Of a DNA stretch of 64,000 nt, positions 30,832 to 41,843 are shown piece after piece; position 1 is the stretch's first letter, and each line of letters begins with the position of its first letter. The notes beneath the pieces were generated by a model. It saw only the letters and a program-made list of their open reading frames with translations. It ran no database searches and was not told where the DNA came from. Made by a program: the position numbers and the translations under genes. Origin of the DNA: Clonostachys chloroleuca (lineage: Eukaryota > Ascomycota > Sordariomycetes > Hypocreales > Bionectriaceae); contig JBANAY010000003.1 of the NCBI GenBank assembly GCA_037952775.1, positions 8,370,001 through 8,434,000 on the forward strand. The letters are read 5' to 3'.

Positions 30832-33651
30832 TCAGCGCCAGCCGAGTGAGTTCTCTGCAGCAACTGGGGCTGAGATGTTGGCAGTGCGGGCAGAGTTGCC
30901 CATTCCACTGCGACCACTACCGTGGCTCTCTCGACCACCGCCTAACGCCCCACCATAACTCGACATGTCCCGGCTCAAGAGCGCACCACCCATGAGGGCG
31001 GGGCTACCGTTGCCAGCGTACTGCATCTCTGAAGACCTGTCGCTACCAGTGACGGAGCTGGATCGGTGGTGAGACGAGGATTGCCTCTTGCGCTTGTAAC
31101 GGCGGGCGACAATGAACATGGCAGCACCATAAAGCGCGCTAAGACCCACAGCACCGACAGCAATACCAGCGGTCATGGCTTGTTGTCTAGAAGATGAGGA
31201 GCTGTTGTTTGAACCGTTACCCAAAACGTCATCGTTGTTATTGCCGTTGTTGTTGCCACCGTTGCTTCCACCGTTATTGTTGTCATCAGTAAACTTGCCA
31301 TAGATATCGATCTTTGGGTTGATAACTGCGGTCAAGTCGCGAACCAAGCTGTCGGGGTAGTTGTAGACTTGCGAGTTAGGAGACAAGATATCAGCCTGAA
31401 GCTTGTCAAGGAGATTCTCAGGATAGTAAAACTTGGCGATAGTAGTCCAGTATCCGTACTTAGCGAGAGTGTCAAGAGGCTCAAGTCTCGTGATTTGCAT
31501 CTTGTCAATATTAAATCCGCCAGCATTGGACAGAGCTCGAGGAAGATAAGAAAAGATCTGGGCAGCAGCAACAGTATTCTTGGCCACGTGCTCATAGTTA
31601 AGAGCATACAAGAAACCAACCTCGATCAGTCTGGTTCCATCAGGCTGAGGCTTCTGCTGATCAGGGAGAAGAACAGCAGGAAGGTTGGTGGGGAACGCAC
31701 TGCCGCTGGAGGTGCCGGTGGGAATGACGGATGGAGCCGAGAATGAGAACGAAGTTGGGTCACCAACAATGGTTGTTGGAAGCCAGTCATCCGACTTGGA
31801 AGCAGTCTCGGTAGGCCTGATGCTAGTGACGGGTGGTCTCTCACTAGTAGGAGCGCCGGTTGCTACAGAAGTAGGAACATCCGTCTGGCTTTGCACACCA
31901 GAAGTGACAACACCAGATGTGGCCGTTGCAGATTGGTCTCCAGTCTCTGTTGGACGCGTCTGAGTGCCGGAATCAGAGGCCTCGCTCCCGGTGGCGGTGG
32001 GTTGAGTCTGAGAACCAGATGCAGTGCCAGAAGCGGAACCGGACGTAACAGTGCCAGTTGGGGGAGCGCTGGTATCAGTTCCAGTGGGAGGAAAGCTGGT
32101 GCCTGTTCCGGTAGGAGGCAGGCTGGTATCAGTTCCAGTAGGAGGCAGGCTAGTACCAGTTCCAGTGGGAGGCAAGCTGGTATCAGTTCCAGTGGGAGGC
32201 AAGCTGGTATCAGTTCCAGTAGGAGGCAGGCTGGTGCCAGTTCCAGTAGGAGGCAGGCTAGTATCAGTTCCAGTGGGGGGAAGACTCGTACCGGTGCCAG
32301 ATGGAGGCTGGCTAGTGTCAGTTCCAGTTGGAGGCAAGCTCGTTCCACTACCAGTTGGGGGCAGGCTCGTGTCAGTACCAGATGGACCCAGGCTGGTTCC
32401 AGTAGGAATAGCGCTTGAATCGGTACCGGTGGGAAGAATGCCCGTGGAAGTAGGAATAATGTCCGACGATGTAGGGATCAGACTAGGAATTGATGACAGC
32501 GTGGAGAGAATATCAGAAATGATATTTCCAGAGGACGTTGGCACTGGTTGACTGGTCACCACATCAGAGGTCTGCTGCCCTGCGGAAGTGGTTTGAGCAG
32601 GCTCGGAGGTAGAAGGGTTGAGGATATCCGAGATAATCGACGAAAGCCCGTTGCCAGAAGAGGTAGCAGGGGGCGCCGATGTCTGCGCGGCCGAGGTGGT
32701 AGGAGCAGGAGGCTCCGATGTCTGAACGGCTGAGCTGCTGACAACGGGAGGCACTGATGTCTGCGCTGCAGAAGTGGTTTGAGCAGGCTCGGAGGTGGTA
32801 GGGTTCAGGATGTCCGAGATAATTGACGAAAGCCCGTTGCCAGAAGAGGTAGCAGGGGGCTCAGATGTCTGCGCGGCCGAAGTGGTAGCAGGGGGCTCGG
32901 ATGTCTGCGCAGCTGAAGTAGTGGGAGCGGGAGGCTCAGATGTCTGAACGGCGGAGCTAGAGACAACGGGAGGCTGCGATGTCTGCGCTGCAGAAGTGGT
33001 TTGAGCAGGCTCGGAGGTAGTAGGGTTCAGGATGTCCGAGATAATTGACGAAAGCCCGTTGCCAGAAGAGGTAGCAGGGGGCTCAGATGTCTGCGCGGCC
33101 GAAGTGGTAGCAGGGGGCTCTGATGATTGCTGTGCTGCGGAGCTGGTGGCTTGGGCGTCAGATGACTGAGCCGCCGAAGTCGTCGTCCCTGCCGCGGTCG
33201 TCGTGGGGTCAGGGTTTGTGGTTGCTGCTGCACTCGTCGTTGCTGCCGCGCTCGTCGTTGCTGCCGCACTAGTCGTTGCCACCGCGGACGAGTCGGTTGA
33301 GGGTTGTGTTGATGACGCATCCTCACTAGAAGACGAAGAGTTGAGCACTGAACTCAGTGAGCTCAACAAATCATCCAGGCCGTTATGCCGCGAGCTCGTG
33401 GCAGCAGCATCACTGGAAGTTCCGACAATACCGGTAGGCGCGATGGTGATACCGGTAGTGGCGTCTGTCGTTGGGGCAATGAGATTCGGCAGAGTCACAC
33501 TATCAGTAGCAGTGGAATCGACAGGATTGGTGCCATTGTTGAAGACTTGTCGCTTGACTTGTCGAGGGTAGTGCATTCGTGGTCGGTTCGGGAATGCGGT
33601 GACCGACGAGGCCGCGAGAAGGGCCGTAGCCAAGGCCAATTTCGCGTGCAT
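30832..33651 (-). CDS. msb2: Msb2 signalling mucin
   Basis: Msb2 is a transmembrane mucin that senses surface or osmotic cues and feeds the Cdc42-dependent MAP kinase pathway; in plant pathogens it controls appressorium formation. Single exon, 939 residues. A signal peptide covers residues 1-19. A dibasic site (V-K-R-Q) follows at about residue 33. A Ser/Thr/Pro-rich ectodomain of some 600 residues contains two repeat arrays. A conserved globular Hkr1-Msb2-type region covers about 655-800 (including V-G-F-L-Y-A-L-N-Y). A single transmembrane helix lies at about 824-849, followed by a basic R-R-Y-K-R-K-R stop-transfer. The roughly 90-residue cytoplasmic tail ends in ISAPVAAENSLGWR, a terminus I recognise from Sordariomycete Msb2 proteins. 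Asn-rich low complexity precedes the membrane segment. Confidence 0.9.
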   Translation of the reverse strand: MHAKLALATALLAASSVTAFPNRPRMHYPRQVKRQVFNNGTNPVDSTATDSVTLPNLIAPTTDATTGITIAPTGIVGTSSDAAATSSRHNGLDDLLSSLSSVLNSSSSSEDASSTQPSTDSSAVATTSAAATTSAAATTSAAATTNPDPTTTAAGTTTSAAQSSDAQATSSAAQQSSEPPATTSAAQTSEPPATSSGNGLSSIISDILNPTTSEPAQTTSAAQTSQPPVVSSSAVQTSEPPAPTTSAAQTSEPPATTSAAQTSEPPATSSGNGLSSIISDILNPTTSEPAQTTSAAQTSVPPVVSSSAVQTSEPPAPTTSAAQTSAPPATSSGNGLSSIISDILNPSTSEPAQTTSAGQQTSDVVTSQPVPTSSGNIISDILSTLSSIPSLIPTSSDIIPTSTGILPTGTDSSAIPTGTSLGPSGTDTSLPPTGSGTSLPPTGTDTSQPPSGTGTSLPPTGTDTSLPPTGTGTSLPPTGTDTSLPPTGTDTSLPPTGTGTSLPPTGTDTSLPPTGTGTSFPPTGTDTSAPPTGTVTSGSASGTASGSQTQPTATGSEASDSGTQTRPTETGDQSATATSGVVTSGVQSQTDVPTSVATGAPTSERPPVTSIRPTETASKSDDWLPTTIVGDPTSFSFSAPSVIPTGTSSGSAFPTNLPAVLLPDQQKPQPDGTRLIEVGFLYALNYEHVAKNTVAAAQIFSYLPRALSNAGGFNIDKMQITRLEPLDTLAKYGYWTTIAKFYYPENLLDKLQADILSPNSQVYNYPDSLVRDLTAVINPKIDIYGKFTDDNNNGGSNGGNNNGNNNDDVLGNGSNNSSSSSRQQAMTAGIAVGAVGLSALYGAAMFIVARRYKRKRQSSSHHRSSSVTGSDRSSEMQYAGNGSPALMGGALLSRDMSSYGGALGGGRESHGSGRSGMGNSARTANISAPVAAENSLGWR
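32050..32420 (-). repeat. Tandem repeat in msb2 encoding TGTDTSLPP-type units
   Basis: About fifteen near-identical 27-base units (some shortened) encode T-G-T-(D/G)-T-S-L-P-P. These are probable O-mannosylated mucin repeats. Confidence 0.9.
32580..33130 (-). repeat. Higher-order repeat in msb2 with the SGNGLSSIISDILNP block
   Basis: Three copies of a longer unit (roughly 170-240 bases) each combine SAAQTSEPP stretches with a conserved S-G-N-G-L-S-S-I-I-S-D-I-L-N-P block (near 32640, 32830 and 33050). The copies are close to identical, suggesting recent duplication or gene conversion. Confidence 0.85.
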
Positions 33652-35912
33652 TATGAAGTCTCGATATCCAAACTAGTCCGACTCGGTTCTTCCAAATGCC
33701 CAAGGTGCTAATTATTTTCCCTTTTTCAAATAATGATAAAAACGGTCGGCGACTGGTGCTACTTCGGTTGTTAGTCCTCGGCCGGAGAGGATTTCGCAAC
33801 GGGTGGTTGTGGTAAATGCTCACTCTCCGATATTGTATATAACGAGTGTATGCGACAAAATGTCTGGTAAAAATGAGTGAGATCTAACAAGAAATCACAA
33901 GTCAATACACTTTCAACAGCTCGGCCGGATGCTTTCCCCTGCCGTATTCATCGAAGTCTTTCCCCAATGGTCTCTTCCGCATCAGCGATGCCGTTGCCAC
34001 TCACATTTGGATGTTAAATAGCTTTTTGTTGTAATAATGTACTGATTTGCGATGGCTGTAAAAGAGCGACTAGACAAAAAAATTCGTCCAAATGGAAATT
34101 GAGCAAGCACGCCGGGCGTATCGTCAAACAAGAGCCGAGATCGGGGTGTCCAAGATATTCGTCAATTGCGGGAGTCGTCGTTATCGTCGTGGTGTTGTTG
34201 TCTCTGTTAGTTTCTTCGCTGGACGATCGAAATGAGACATTCAATCGTGAACTATCGTTGATCGCGAGAAACCTCCAAAAACCCGAAACAATTGGCCAGA
34301 CATGAGACGCTGAAATCAAAAGCCTCTAGGAGTCTGAACGCGCGGGAAAGCGCTGGTCGACTAGTAAAGGGAACGATGGTCGCCTGAAGGAGGGAGAGTG
34401 TGCTGGTTCGACCAGAAAAGAGAGAGGAGGGGAGGGAGGGAACGTAAGAAAGGACAGAGCAGTGGTAGGCATATGCACGCAAAAAGAACGAAGGAATGGG
34501 AGCGACCGTGGGTTAGAGAGAGAAAGGCAGGCCGAAGCAGCGTGTGGCAGCAGGGAATGGAGCACAAATACAAGGAACAAGGGCAGGGGGACGAAGGAAG
34601 CGGAATGCATGGATCTTGGATGGCCTCGACTGGCTGGGATTGGGGCCTCACCACGCAATATGGAGCCAGCAGGCAGGAACAAGGGGGTGCAAAGTCCCAA
34701 CAGCCAGCCCACGCACCTGCACTGTTGGTGCCAGGAGGGAGGAAAAGGGGGTGGGGCATGGGCGACAGAGGGCGTGCCACCATGAAAGACGAGGAGCTGT
34801 AGTGGGCACAGTGCTGTGGGCATGCACAATGGACGGCCAGGCCAGTCACCGGCTGGCTAGCGCACCGTACGGGGCGTAGCGGACGCTGAAAATAGTAGAT
34901 TGAGCCCACTGCACCAGTCCAGCAGAGGGCTGGACACTAAGAATTATTACCCGGCAGGGCATCAGCAGGTCGAGAAGTCCTTCCGCGCACGCAACACCCA
35001 CAGCCAAGACCAAGACCTTCTTTAGCGAGAGAGAGACATCCCTTGCGTGGGTGAGTCCAGCTGGACATTAGTGGTCGTCGCTGTCTGTGCTGTCCAAAAC
35101 GAGTCTCATGTGTACAGATGAAATGAAGGCAGGACGTCTGCACATGTCTGTCAGTCCATCTGCATGCACGCAAAGAGGTAGATGTAGAATGCCGTCCGCC
35201 GATGATGACGATACGAGCCAGGGCTGCGGGGAGCTGCTCACTGGGTCGGTATTACGGTGATGCCTCCCGTATAGGCATGCCTACCTGTGCGCAAATGGAG
35301 GACTGTCAGGCCTAGTAAATTAGCAGGCCCAAGGTGCATACATTTTTAAAATAGTGCGTCCCTTTGCGTGTGTGTGTGTGTATGCCCATCACGGTGATTC
35401 GATGTGTCCAGCTCCTCACCAGTTCATGACTGCAATCATTAGGTGCTTAGACGGAAGGGCCTCCCATTGCAGAGACCCCCGAGCTGCAGTGCAAAGGTGT
35501 CTCCTCGTTGGCCCATCGCCCAAGGTTGCACCGGGGCACCTCGTCGATACGACGCCACCCATGGCATGCGGTCTGACATTGTAACCGCAAGAGGTGCGGA
35601 TCAATTTTACGCTCCGATATCCTACCTACTCTTCGTGGCAGGTACCTACAGAGCACATCATCGCACGCACATTCGCACCAGGTGTGTAGCACGAGGCCTC
35701 TTTTTCTACAGCACGCACATGGCTCAAGCACCCAATCGAGGAGGCGTGGTGTCGGCACCAGAATGTACCTGCACACGCGCTTGCCCTGTCCTGGCCGCGG
35801 CGTCTATGTAACTCTCCGCTCTGTCTTCACATCACATCACGCCGCATCCGTTACAGTTGGTCGTCTGTGTTGGTTTGAGGTACTTTTTAGCTTCATTTTA
35901 TCCGCCTGCAAC
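33652..35912. promoter_or_regulatory. Upstream region of msb2
   Basis: The first kilobase upstream of the msb2 ATG probably holds its long leader and promoter. The segment 34390-34800 is purine-rich on the plus strand. Frames here start at non-ATG codons or have no domain or codon bias; none is accepted. Confidence 0.45.
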
Positions 35913-36203
35913 TCAAAAGAAATCGCGCCAACACTTGGGTACGAACAGCGAAGAGATTGAACTGCCTGCATGCCGTATTACATCTGGTGACATAGGCTGA
36001 TAGGCAAGATCATTATCAAGAGCCGCCAAGGCACTATTACGGCCTTCTAAGGGCACACCTCCCACTCCAAAAAGGAAATTGCTATGGAGCTCCGGTAGGG
36101 GATCTGAAGCGGCGGTCGCCATTGTTCCTGGTTCTAGCCAGGCACAGCATAAGAAGATACTTGTGAGCCCTGTGAGCGCCCAGCGGATGTCGAGGTACTT
36201 CAT
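35913..36203 (-). CDS. Possible small secreted protein, 96 residues
   Basis: ATG at 36203 in fair context (A at -3). The first 31 residues look like a signal peptide: M-K-Y at the start, a hydrophobic stretch with two adjacent Cys, then A-T-A. The remaining 65 residues are soluble, with one further Cys near the C-terminus. No family is recognised. There are no introns and no neighbouring gene. This is the only frame in the 33.7-40.5 kb gap that I consider possibly real; it may still be chance. Confidence 0.25.
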   Translation of the reverse strand: MKYLDIRWALTGLTSIFLCCAWLEPGTMATAASDPLPELHSNFLFGVGGVPLEGRNSALAALDNDLAYQPMSPDVIRHAGSSISSLFVPKCWRDFF

Positions 36204-39200
36204 AATCTGGAGCTACTGCCCACAACGGTCCATCTAACCGCATGTAATAGCGGGACCCCCCTCAATTCTACCTGAGGGCGCTGAAAAAGATGGCGTCTTG
36301 CGATTGGCCCAGAGCCCGGCTCAGACCACAATTTCCTCCGTAGCCTGCCTATCCCATGAAGCCGTGACCAACACGCTCTTATGGTGGCGTTGCCTCCTTG
36401 GTCATTAATATTACTGCCCTATATTTCCCTTGGCTTCCAAAACGGGATTTGGTACGGTCTTCTTCTGCACAAGTCCCATTATTGCTTCCTCATCCGACAG
36501 GGCTTCGGTTGTTCTAAGCAGTCATCATTGCCTGTTTTCCCTGGCTCGAACCTGGCTCTTCTACTCTAGCAGCGTAGCATTCAGAGCCTCGTCCGATGGC
36601 GCAGCACTAAAATACAGACGGCTTGCTTACCAACTTTCCAACTTTGTTGATCATTGCTGCTAAATTTACGCACTGACCTGGCCCATTGTCCAAGTCCCGT
36701 CAATATTGCCCAGCCCTGATCCTCCGCCATCCAGCTGCCAGCCTACCGACTGGGCAGTCACCAAAGTCCCTTCGTGCTAAGTTAAGCGTGCGTCAGTAGT
36801 GTACAGTCAGTGCGGTAGAGGGATGCACCAATGTCCACTCACCGTCTGCTTACTGTCTCCCAGATCATCCTGGTGGTCCAGGCCTGCGTTGCAATGCAGC
36901 GTGACTGACCGATACGCAATGGTCCCCGGTTGATCTTCGCTGCCTTATTGCTTTTCTAGCATAATCCAATCCAATATTATCATTTCGGTCACTCCCACCG
37001 GACCGGTTTCTGCAAGGCAACTCTTACAGCTTGCGTATGCAGCAACATATCTCCCTTTAGGACGAATGCTGACATGACGCAGCCAACTCAGATAATGATC
37101 ATAATGCTACGCCATATGGAACTCCAGCGGTAATTAATATGCTGCTGCCAAAGGACCCTTTAGCTCCCCATGGGTGGTGGATAGCTAAATTGGGTAGTGA
37201 CAGAGCGAACGAACCCCTAATCTTTGAGGTGTCTCACGGGTGCGGAGCCGAAGCCTTGATATCGACGCTCCACGTGGAAAGGGTAAGACGCAAAGCCGTC
37301 AGTCACATCTCGTCACGCCTCAGACTCCAGCCATTGGTCTTGTTTCTTTTTCTGACATGGAATGGAATGTGTTGGTCTGTCTCATCTCGCCAGCTCGGTA
37401 GTTGTATGCAGCCGGCAAGCGGGTGAGGCATCCATTGCAGTCATGAGCCCGCTCTGACCTCGCCTGGAGCGGCAATAATCGTAAGCTCGTCGCCCAAAGT
37501 ACGTACTCAGGCTCTACCAGGCACACCCTTCGTAATTGTCGAGGCCGCCCATGGGAAGACAACCAGGATGGCACGTCTGTGCGCAAACATTTCCCAGTCC
37601 TGTGCCACAAAATCAATCACAGCGTCTCAGCCAAGCTCTCGGCTGCCGAACACCTTATTGCACCCATCTACCTGAGGCTGGCTACGCCACACCTCCATCC
37701 ATCACCCAGGGATGTGTCGTCTCGCCTGATCACCGCACCAGCATCTAGCCGATCTATGGCCACACTTCGCCAAGCACAGGAATGGCGGGGGAGAGGGAGC
37801 TTAGCTGTCCCACCTCACATGGCGCTGGAATGCAAATGACGCATCTTGCAGACTTCGCCTTTGCACCTTTTATTGATGGCTGACGGTGGGTTCATTGCGC
37901 CCTCGTCGTCCTTCAACTTGTTTACGACTCACCGGAATGCTGCTGCTCCCCGCCGCCGCTGGACTTGGAGACAACGGCCACCGCAGGTCTAAGGCAGGTG
38001 AATGAGTGGGTGCGTGCCACACAGTGGAAGGGCGAACGAGCCATTTCACTCTGACACCGCCACGCCCAGCCAAGTTTCAAGATGTTCCACCAGCTTCTGA
38101 AACCAATAGCACAGCCCTTGGTTCAATCCACAAATCTAAACCTCCCTCGCTCGGCAGCTGGCGTTCGCTAGCGAATTCTTTCATGTGTTTTACGGAGACG
38201 GGCTCATAATGATCCAGGAGCACGCAGGCTCCCTAGAATCTCGCGTAGCTGATCAAAGACAATTGGTGGCGCTGCGACGTGCCACGGGGCGAAAAAGCCG
38301 CTTCGGTGGGCCATTCTCGGTCCGTGTGAATTTTAGTCCGCGTGGTTTTTTAAGGTTGCCATACTTGAGAGACCTGATTAATTGCTTAATCAGGCTGCAG
38401 GTCGTGCCTCCACCAGCCGTAATAATATTGAACACTTGACTTGGAAAGAAGAGCGAGAAATTTCAGCCGTGCTCCTCACTCCTTCCAAGCTTCTATATTT
38501 ACGACTCCCCTGTCGTCCCGGATACCCCAAATTGCGCTTCGACATGATTCTCATCCTTCTTATATATTACTGCCCGGCCATCGTCGAAAGATGACGCCTG
38601 TGTTATTTTTGACTCGGCTCTGGAAAATTCGATGCAAGGGAAATTAAATTTCTTCATGGCATCGTCCACGCCGCCCTCAGGCTCTCAGTGCCACAAGGGT
38701 CGCCCCATGCTATCAGCCTTATACGCGGATATGGCATCAATAGCAATGTCGGTGAGCCGGTGTTGGTCTTCTATACCTTGTAGCCATCCGAACATACCGG
38801 TGTTCTGGGCGTGTCCTGCAGATAGGTGCTGTCGCGGGGTGAATTACTGACACTTGGCTTCGTATACCGAGTTACCCTAGGCTCCTCGTATATTTGTAGA
38901 AATCTGGTGATCAGCGCCCAGGACCCAATCGGTAAAGGGCAGTGCCTGTCGTATTTGTACTGCATAGATAAACATGGGTTCGGGTTGTGGAGGTTTTCCC
39001 ACTAGTTTGTCTGATGTGGTGACCTTCAAATATGTCGGAAGATGAACAAGTTGCTTATTCTTGAACGCCATTGGCACTTGGCAGAATGCACTAAACGGTT
39101 ATCCCGCATGAAGAATTAAATACACACCGCTATATTTTAGCAATTGCGTTCGTATGCTCAGGACAAGGGCGCTGAGCGGTTTTGAAGCTGTGATGTTACC

Positions 39201-40578
39201 ATCACTAATGTAATTGCTACAGGGTAGGAATATCTGAGGTCGTGGAAAACACCTGCCTGTGGACTTCGGCTGATGGTTCAGAACAAAAATCGCATTGAAT
39301 AGTCACTGCGTCAAAGTCAGAAGATTCCTGGTTTCGATTAAACTAGCATTATATATACTACAATATGCGTGACCGATACTATCTAGCGCGCAAAGGTGTC
39401 TGTCTATCCTCAATCGCAATCGCCCAAATGATGGGGTTTAAGTCTCATTTGATCCTCCCCAATACTAGATATGCCGAGATCCAAAGTTTCAAGTTACAGA
39501 TCAACCAAAATGCAACGTGAAGAAATGAGAGAATCATAGTGTAGTGTTCTGACTTACAATGCGTCCTCATCGCCTGGTGTTGGCCAGTGTGGATCTACCC
39601 ACAGCGTAGTAGAAACCACAAGACATAGGTAGGGTTAAATAGGCATTGGGAAGCGCACCGTTATAAGTATCTATTAGCGTTCAGAGAGAGGGAAACTCCA
39701 AGATTATTTCTTCTGCGTCGCTACATTGCAAAGGTTAAGCTGTCCGCCTGGCCAGTTCTCGACGGAGACTGGAACAAGTTGAAACTGTATTGGAGAAGAA
39801 AAGCCCCAAATCTTTGTATTCGATACCCGAGGGCTGTCTATTTTTTTGTTGGGTACTCTCCCTAAGAAGAGAACAGTAATTGGCCATCATGTGGAATGCT
39901 GCATGGTGAAATATTCTGTAAAACCTCAATGAACTACGTCGAGAAGGAGAAGGATTCTCTCACGAATTCTTTCTATAAACGGCAACGCAGATAACTTGGA
40001 GCTCCGGATTACCTGAATTGTCGTCACTGGCTTTTGTTCACAATAGCGGAAACAATATTACAATATTAGGGGGCAGAATATCACGTTTATTGCTTCCGCC
40101 AGTGGTGTGCTCTAATTATCAACGGACAAAGAGTTGGAAAACCGAAGCAAGCAGACTTGTTTATTTAGTAATGAACCGGATTCATTTCTGATAACGTGCT
40201 TGCCAATATCGCTGAAGTCGCTTTATTGAACGATCGGACACTGATCCCAACCGGATCTTCAGACACAGCTCAATGCCAGACGCGGTGTCAATATTACACG
40301 GTCTGGAACGGAACCAGTACGCGAGTAACGAAAACATCCTTGATTCGAGGCCGCGAATAATTATGGCAGGCTATTGCCTTCAGCCGAGACATTACACTGA
40401 TTTTGCTTAATCTATCAAGAGCGACGCTCTCCGGATCGAGAGCCAACTGATGAGCACTACTCCTGATGCCAGCACCTGCACTATATGCAGGCACCCACGG
40501 AGCAGCATATACAGAGAACCAATTCGATCCTCTGCTATCCTACAACTTCCACCCATATCATGTAGAGCCACCTGCCCT
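36204..40578. other. Gene-free stretch of about 4.4 kb
   Basis: No frame longer than about 100 codons has a convincing start, domain or intron signals on either strand. Base composition is moderately AT-rich. No transposon ends, long terminal repeats or tandem arrays were seen. It may hold noncoding RNA or regulatory DNA, but nothing can be shown. Confidence 0.5.
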
Positions 40579-41843
40579 TTACCCCAGAAGCTCATAAACG
40601 GCCTTGGCCTCGGGAGCCTTGCTCTCAAACTCAGCCTTGGCCTCGTCCCAAACGCGTTGTTGGGCGACCTGGCCGCTCTTCCTCAGCATGAAAGGAGGGT
40701 ATCTGCGATCAAATATTAGCATGCGGAACACAGACCCCTTGTACCAGCATATCAAATAACACATTGGAACTTACGTTGTAGTATCGAAATCCTGCTGGAT
40801 CTTCCCGTGCCCATCTGCAGAGACAGATACTCCATTGGTCAAAGCAGTGGCGCAAATCTCGGGCGTTCTGGCACCAAAATCCGTGATGAGCTTCGCAATA
40901 ATGTTGGAGCGGTTTGGGCTGGTGAGAGGTGTCCACGCGGTGCCGGGGTCGGCGCTGTTGACGGTCACTTTGCCCAGCTTGCCCGAGGCGGTGGCGGCCG
41001 AGACGCGGGCAGCGAGCTCGCGAGTGAAGTAGAGGAGGAGAGCTTTGGAGCGGCCGTACTGGTGGGACTGCTCTAGACCCTGCTTGTTGTTGCTCAGCTT
41101 CTTGAGGTAGGAGCCGGTCTTGGGCATGCCCATGGTGAAGGATGAGGGGTAGATGCCGAAGGTGGTCACGAAGGTCAGGACTGGAGGGTTAGGGTTGGAC
41201 GGGGCTGACTTCATCAGTGGCAGGAGGAGAAGTCCGTTGAGCGCGCTGGAGAGAAAGTTGACCTGGATGGCTGTTGCGTTGGAAATTACAGGTTAGAAAG
41301 CTGCAAGCATTTGTGGTTTTCGCTCGACGCTCGACGAGGCGTTGAGGGGGAGAGAGCAGACTTACAGGTTTCCCAGCCCTCAGGCGATTCCCTGCGATCG
41401 AAAGAGAGGATTCCAGCGGTCATGAGAGCATGATCCAGACTCTCGAGTGTCTTTGCCCTCTTTCCTAGCTCCTGGCACCCGGCAAAGGTCATCAGGTCGA
41501 TCTGCCAAACGAGAATCTTGGGTACAGGCTTGCCCTGCTCCTTGAGCTCTGCCTCGATTTCCGCCTTGACGCCCCCGCAATCCATCACATCGGCTAGAAC
41601 AAGAGTGCCCACCTCACGATGCGCAAAGTTTTTGGCAACCCTGGAGCCAAAGGCGCCATTGGCACCGGTGATCAGGGCAGTCCTGCCTTTGTAGGACTTC
41701 GTGACGACGGTGGGCTTTCCGTGTCGCTGCTTGTAGAGACTCTGCCAGGGGAAGTACTCGGCGAGGAATATAGGGAGGCCCCAGCTCAGGAAGATGACGG
41801 CGACGGCGCCAGCAACGGCGACGTAAAGACCAGTGCTAGCCAT
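40579..41843 (-). CDS. Membrane-anchored short-chain dehydrogenase/reductase
   Basis: Three exons (41843-41366, 41270-40775, 40702-40579) give 365 residues. The introns have GTAAGT donors, and splicing joins EGWET to SIQVNFL and FDTTT to YPPFMLRKSG. Residues 5-28 form an N-terminal membrane anchor, so the enzyme probably sits on the ER or lipid droplets. The Rossmann nucleotide motif TGANGAFG is at 59-66 and the catalytic Y231-x-x-x-K235 is present. The usual catalytic Ser (in an S-S-x-x-G context after beta-5) is replaced by Thr (FVTTFGI, about 193-199), which can still act but is unusual. It resembles fungal proteins annotated as retinol-dehydrogenase-like or WW-domain-oxidoreductase-like; the substrate is unknown. 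Confidence 0.8.
40703..40774 (-). other. SDR gene intron 2
   Basis: 72 bases, GTAAGT donor, GCTAATA branch region, CGCAG acceptor; splits a Thr codon. Confidence 0.85.
41271..41365 (-). other. SDR gene intron 1
   Basis: 95 bases, GTAAGT donor, CTAACC branch, ACAG acceptor; splicing restores the conserved QVNFLS block. Confidence 0.85.

Noticed and set aside
34099..34305. 68-codon frame with a hydrophobic Val/Leu stretch upstream of msb2
   Set aside because: Starts at TTG; the hydrophobic stretch comes from GTC-type low complexity in the msb2 leader.
37139..38650. Several 60-98 codon frames in the gene desert
   Set aside because: Short, overlapping on both strands, no splice signals or domains; what random sequence of this composition gives.
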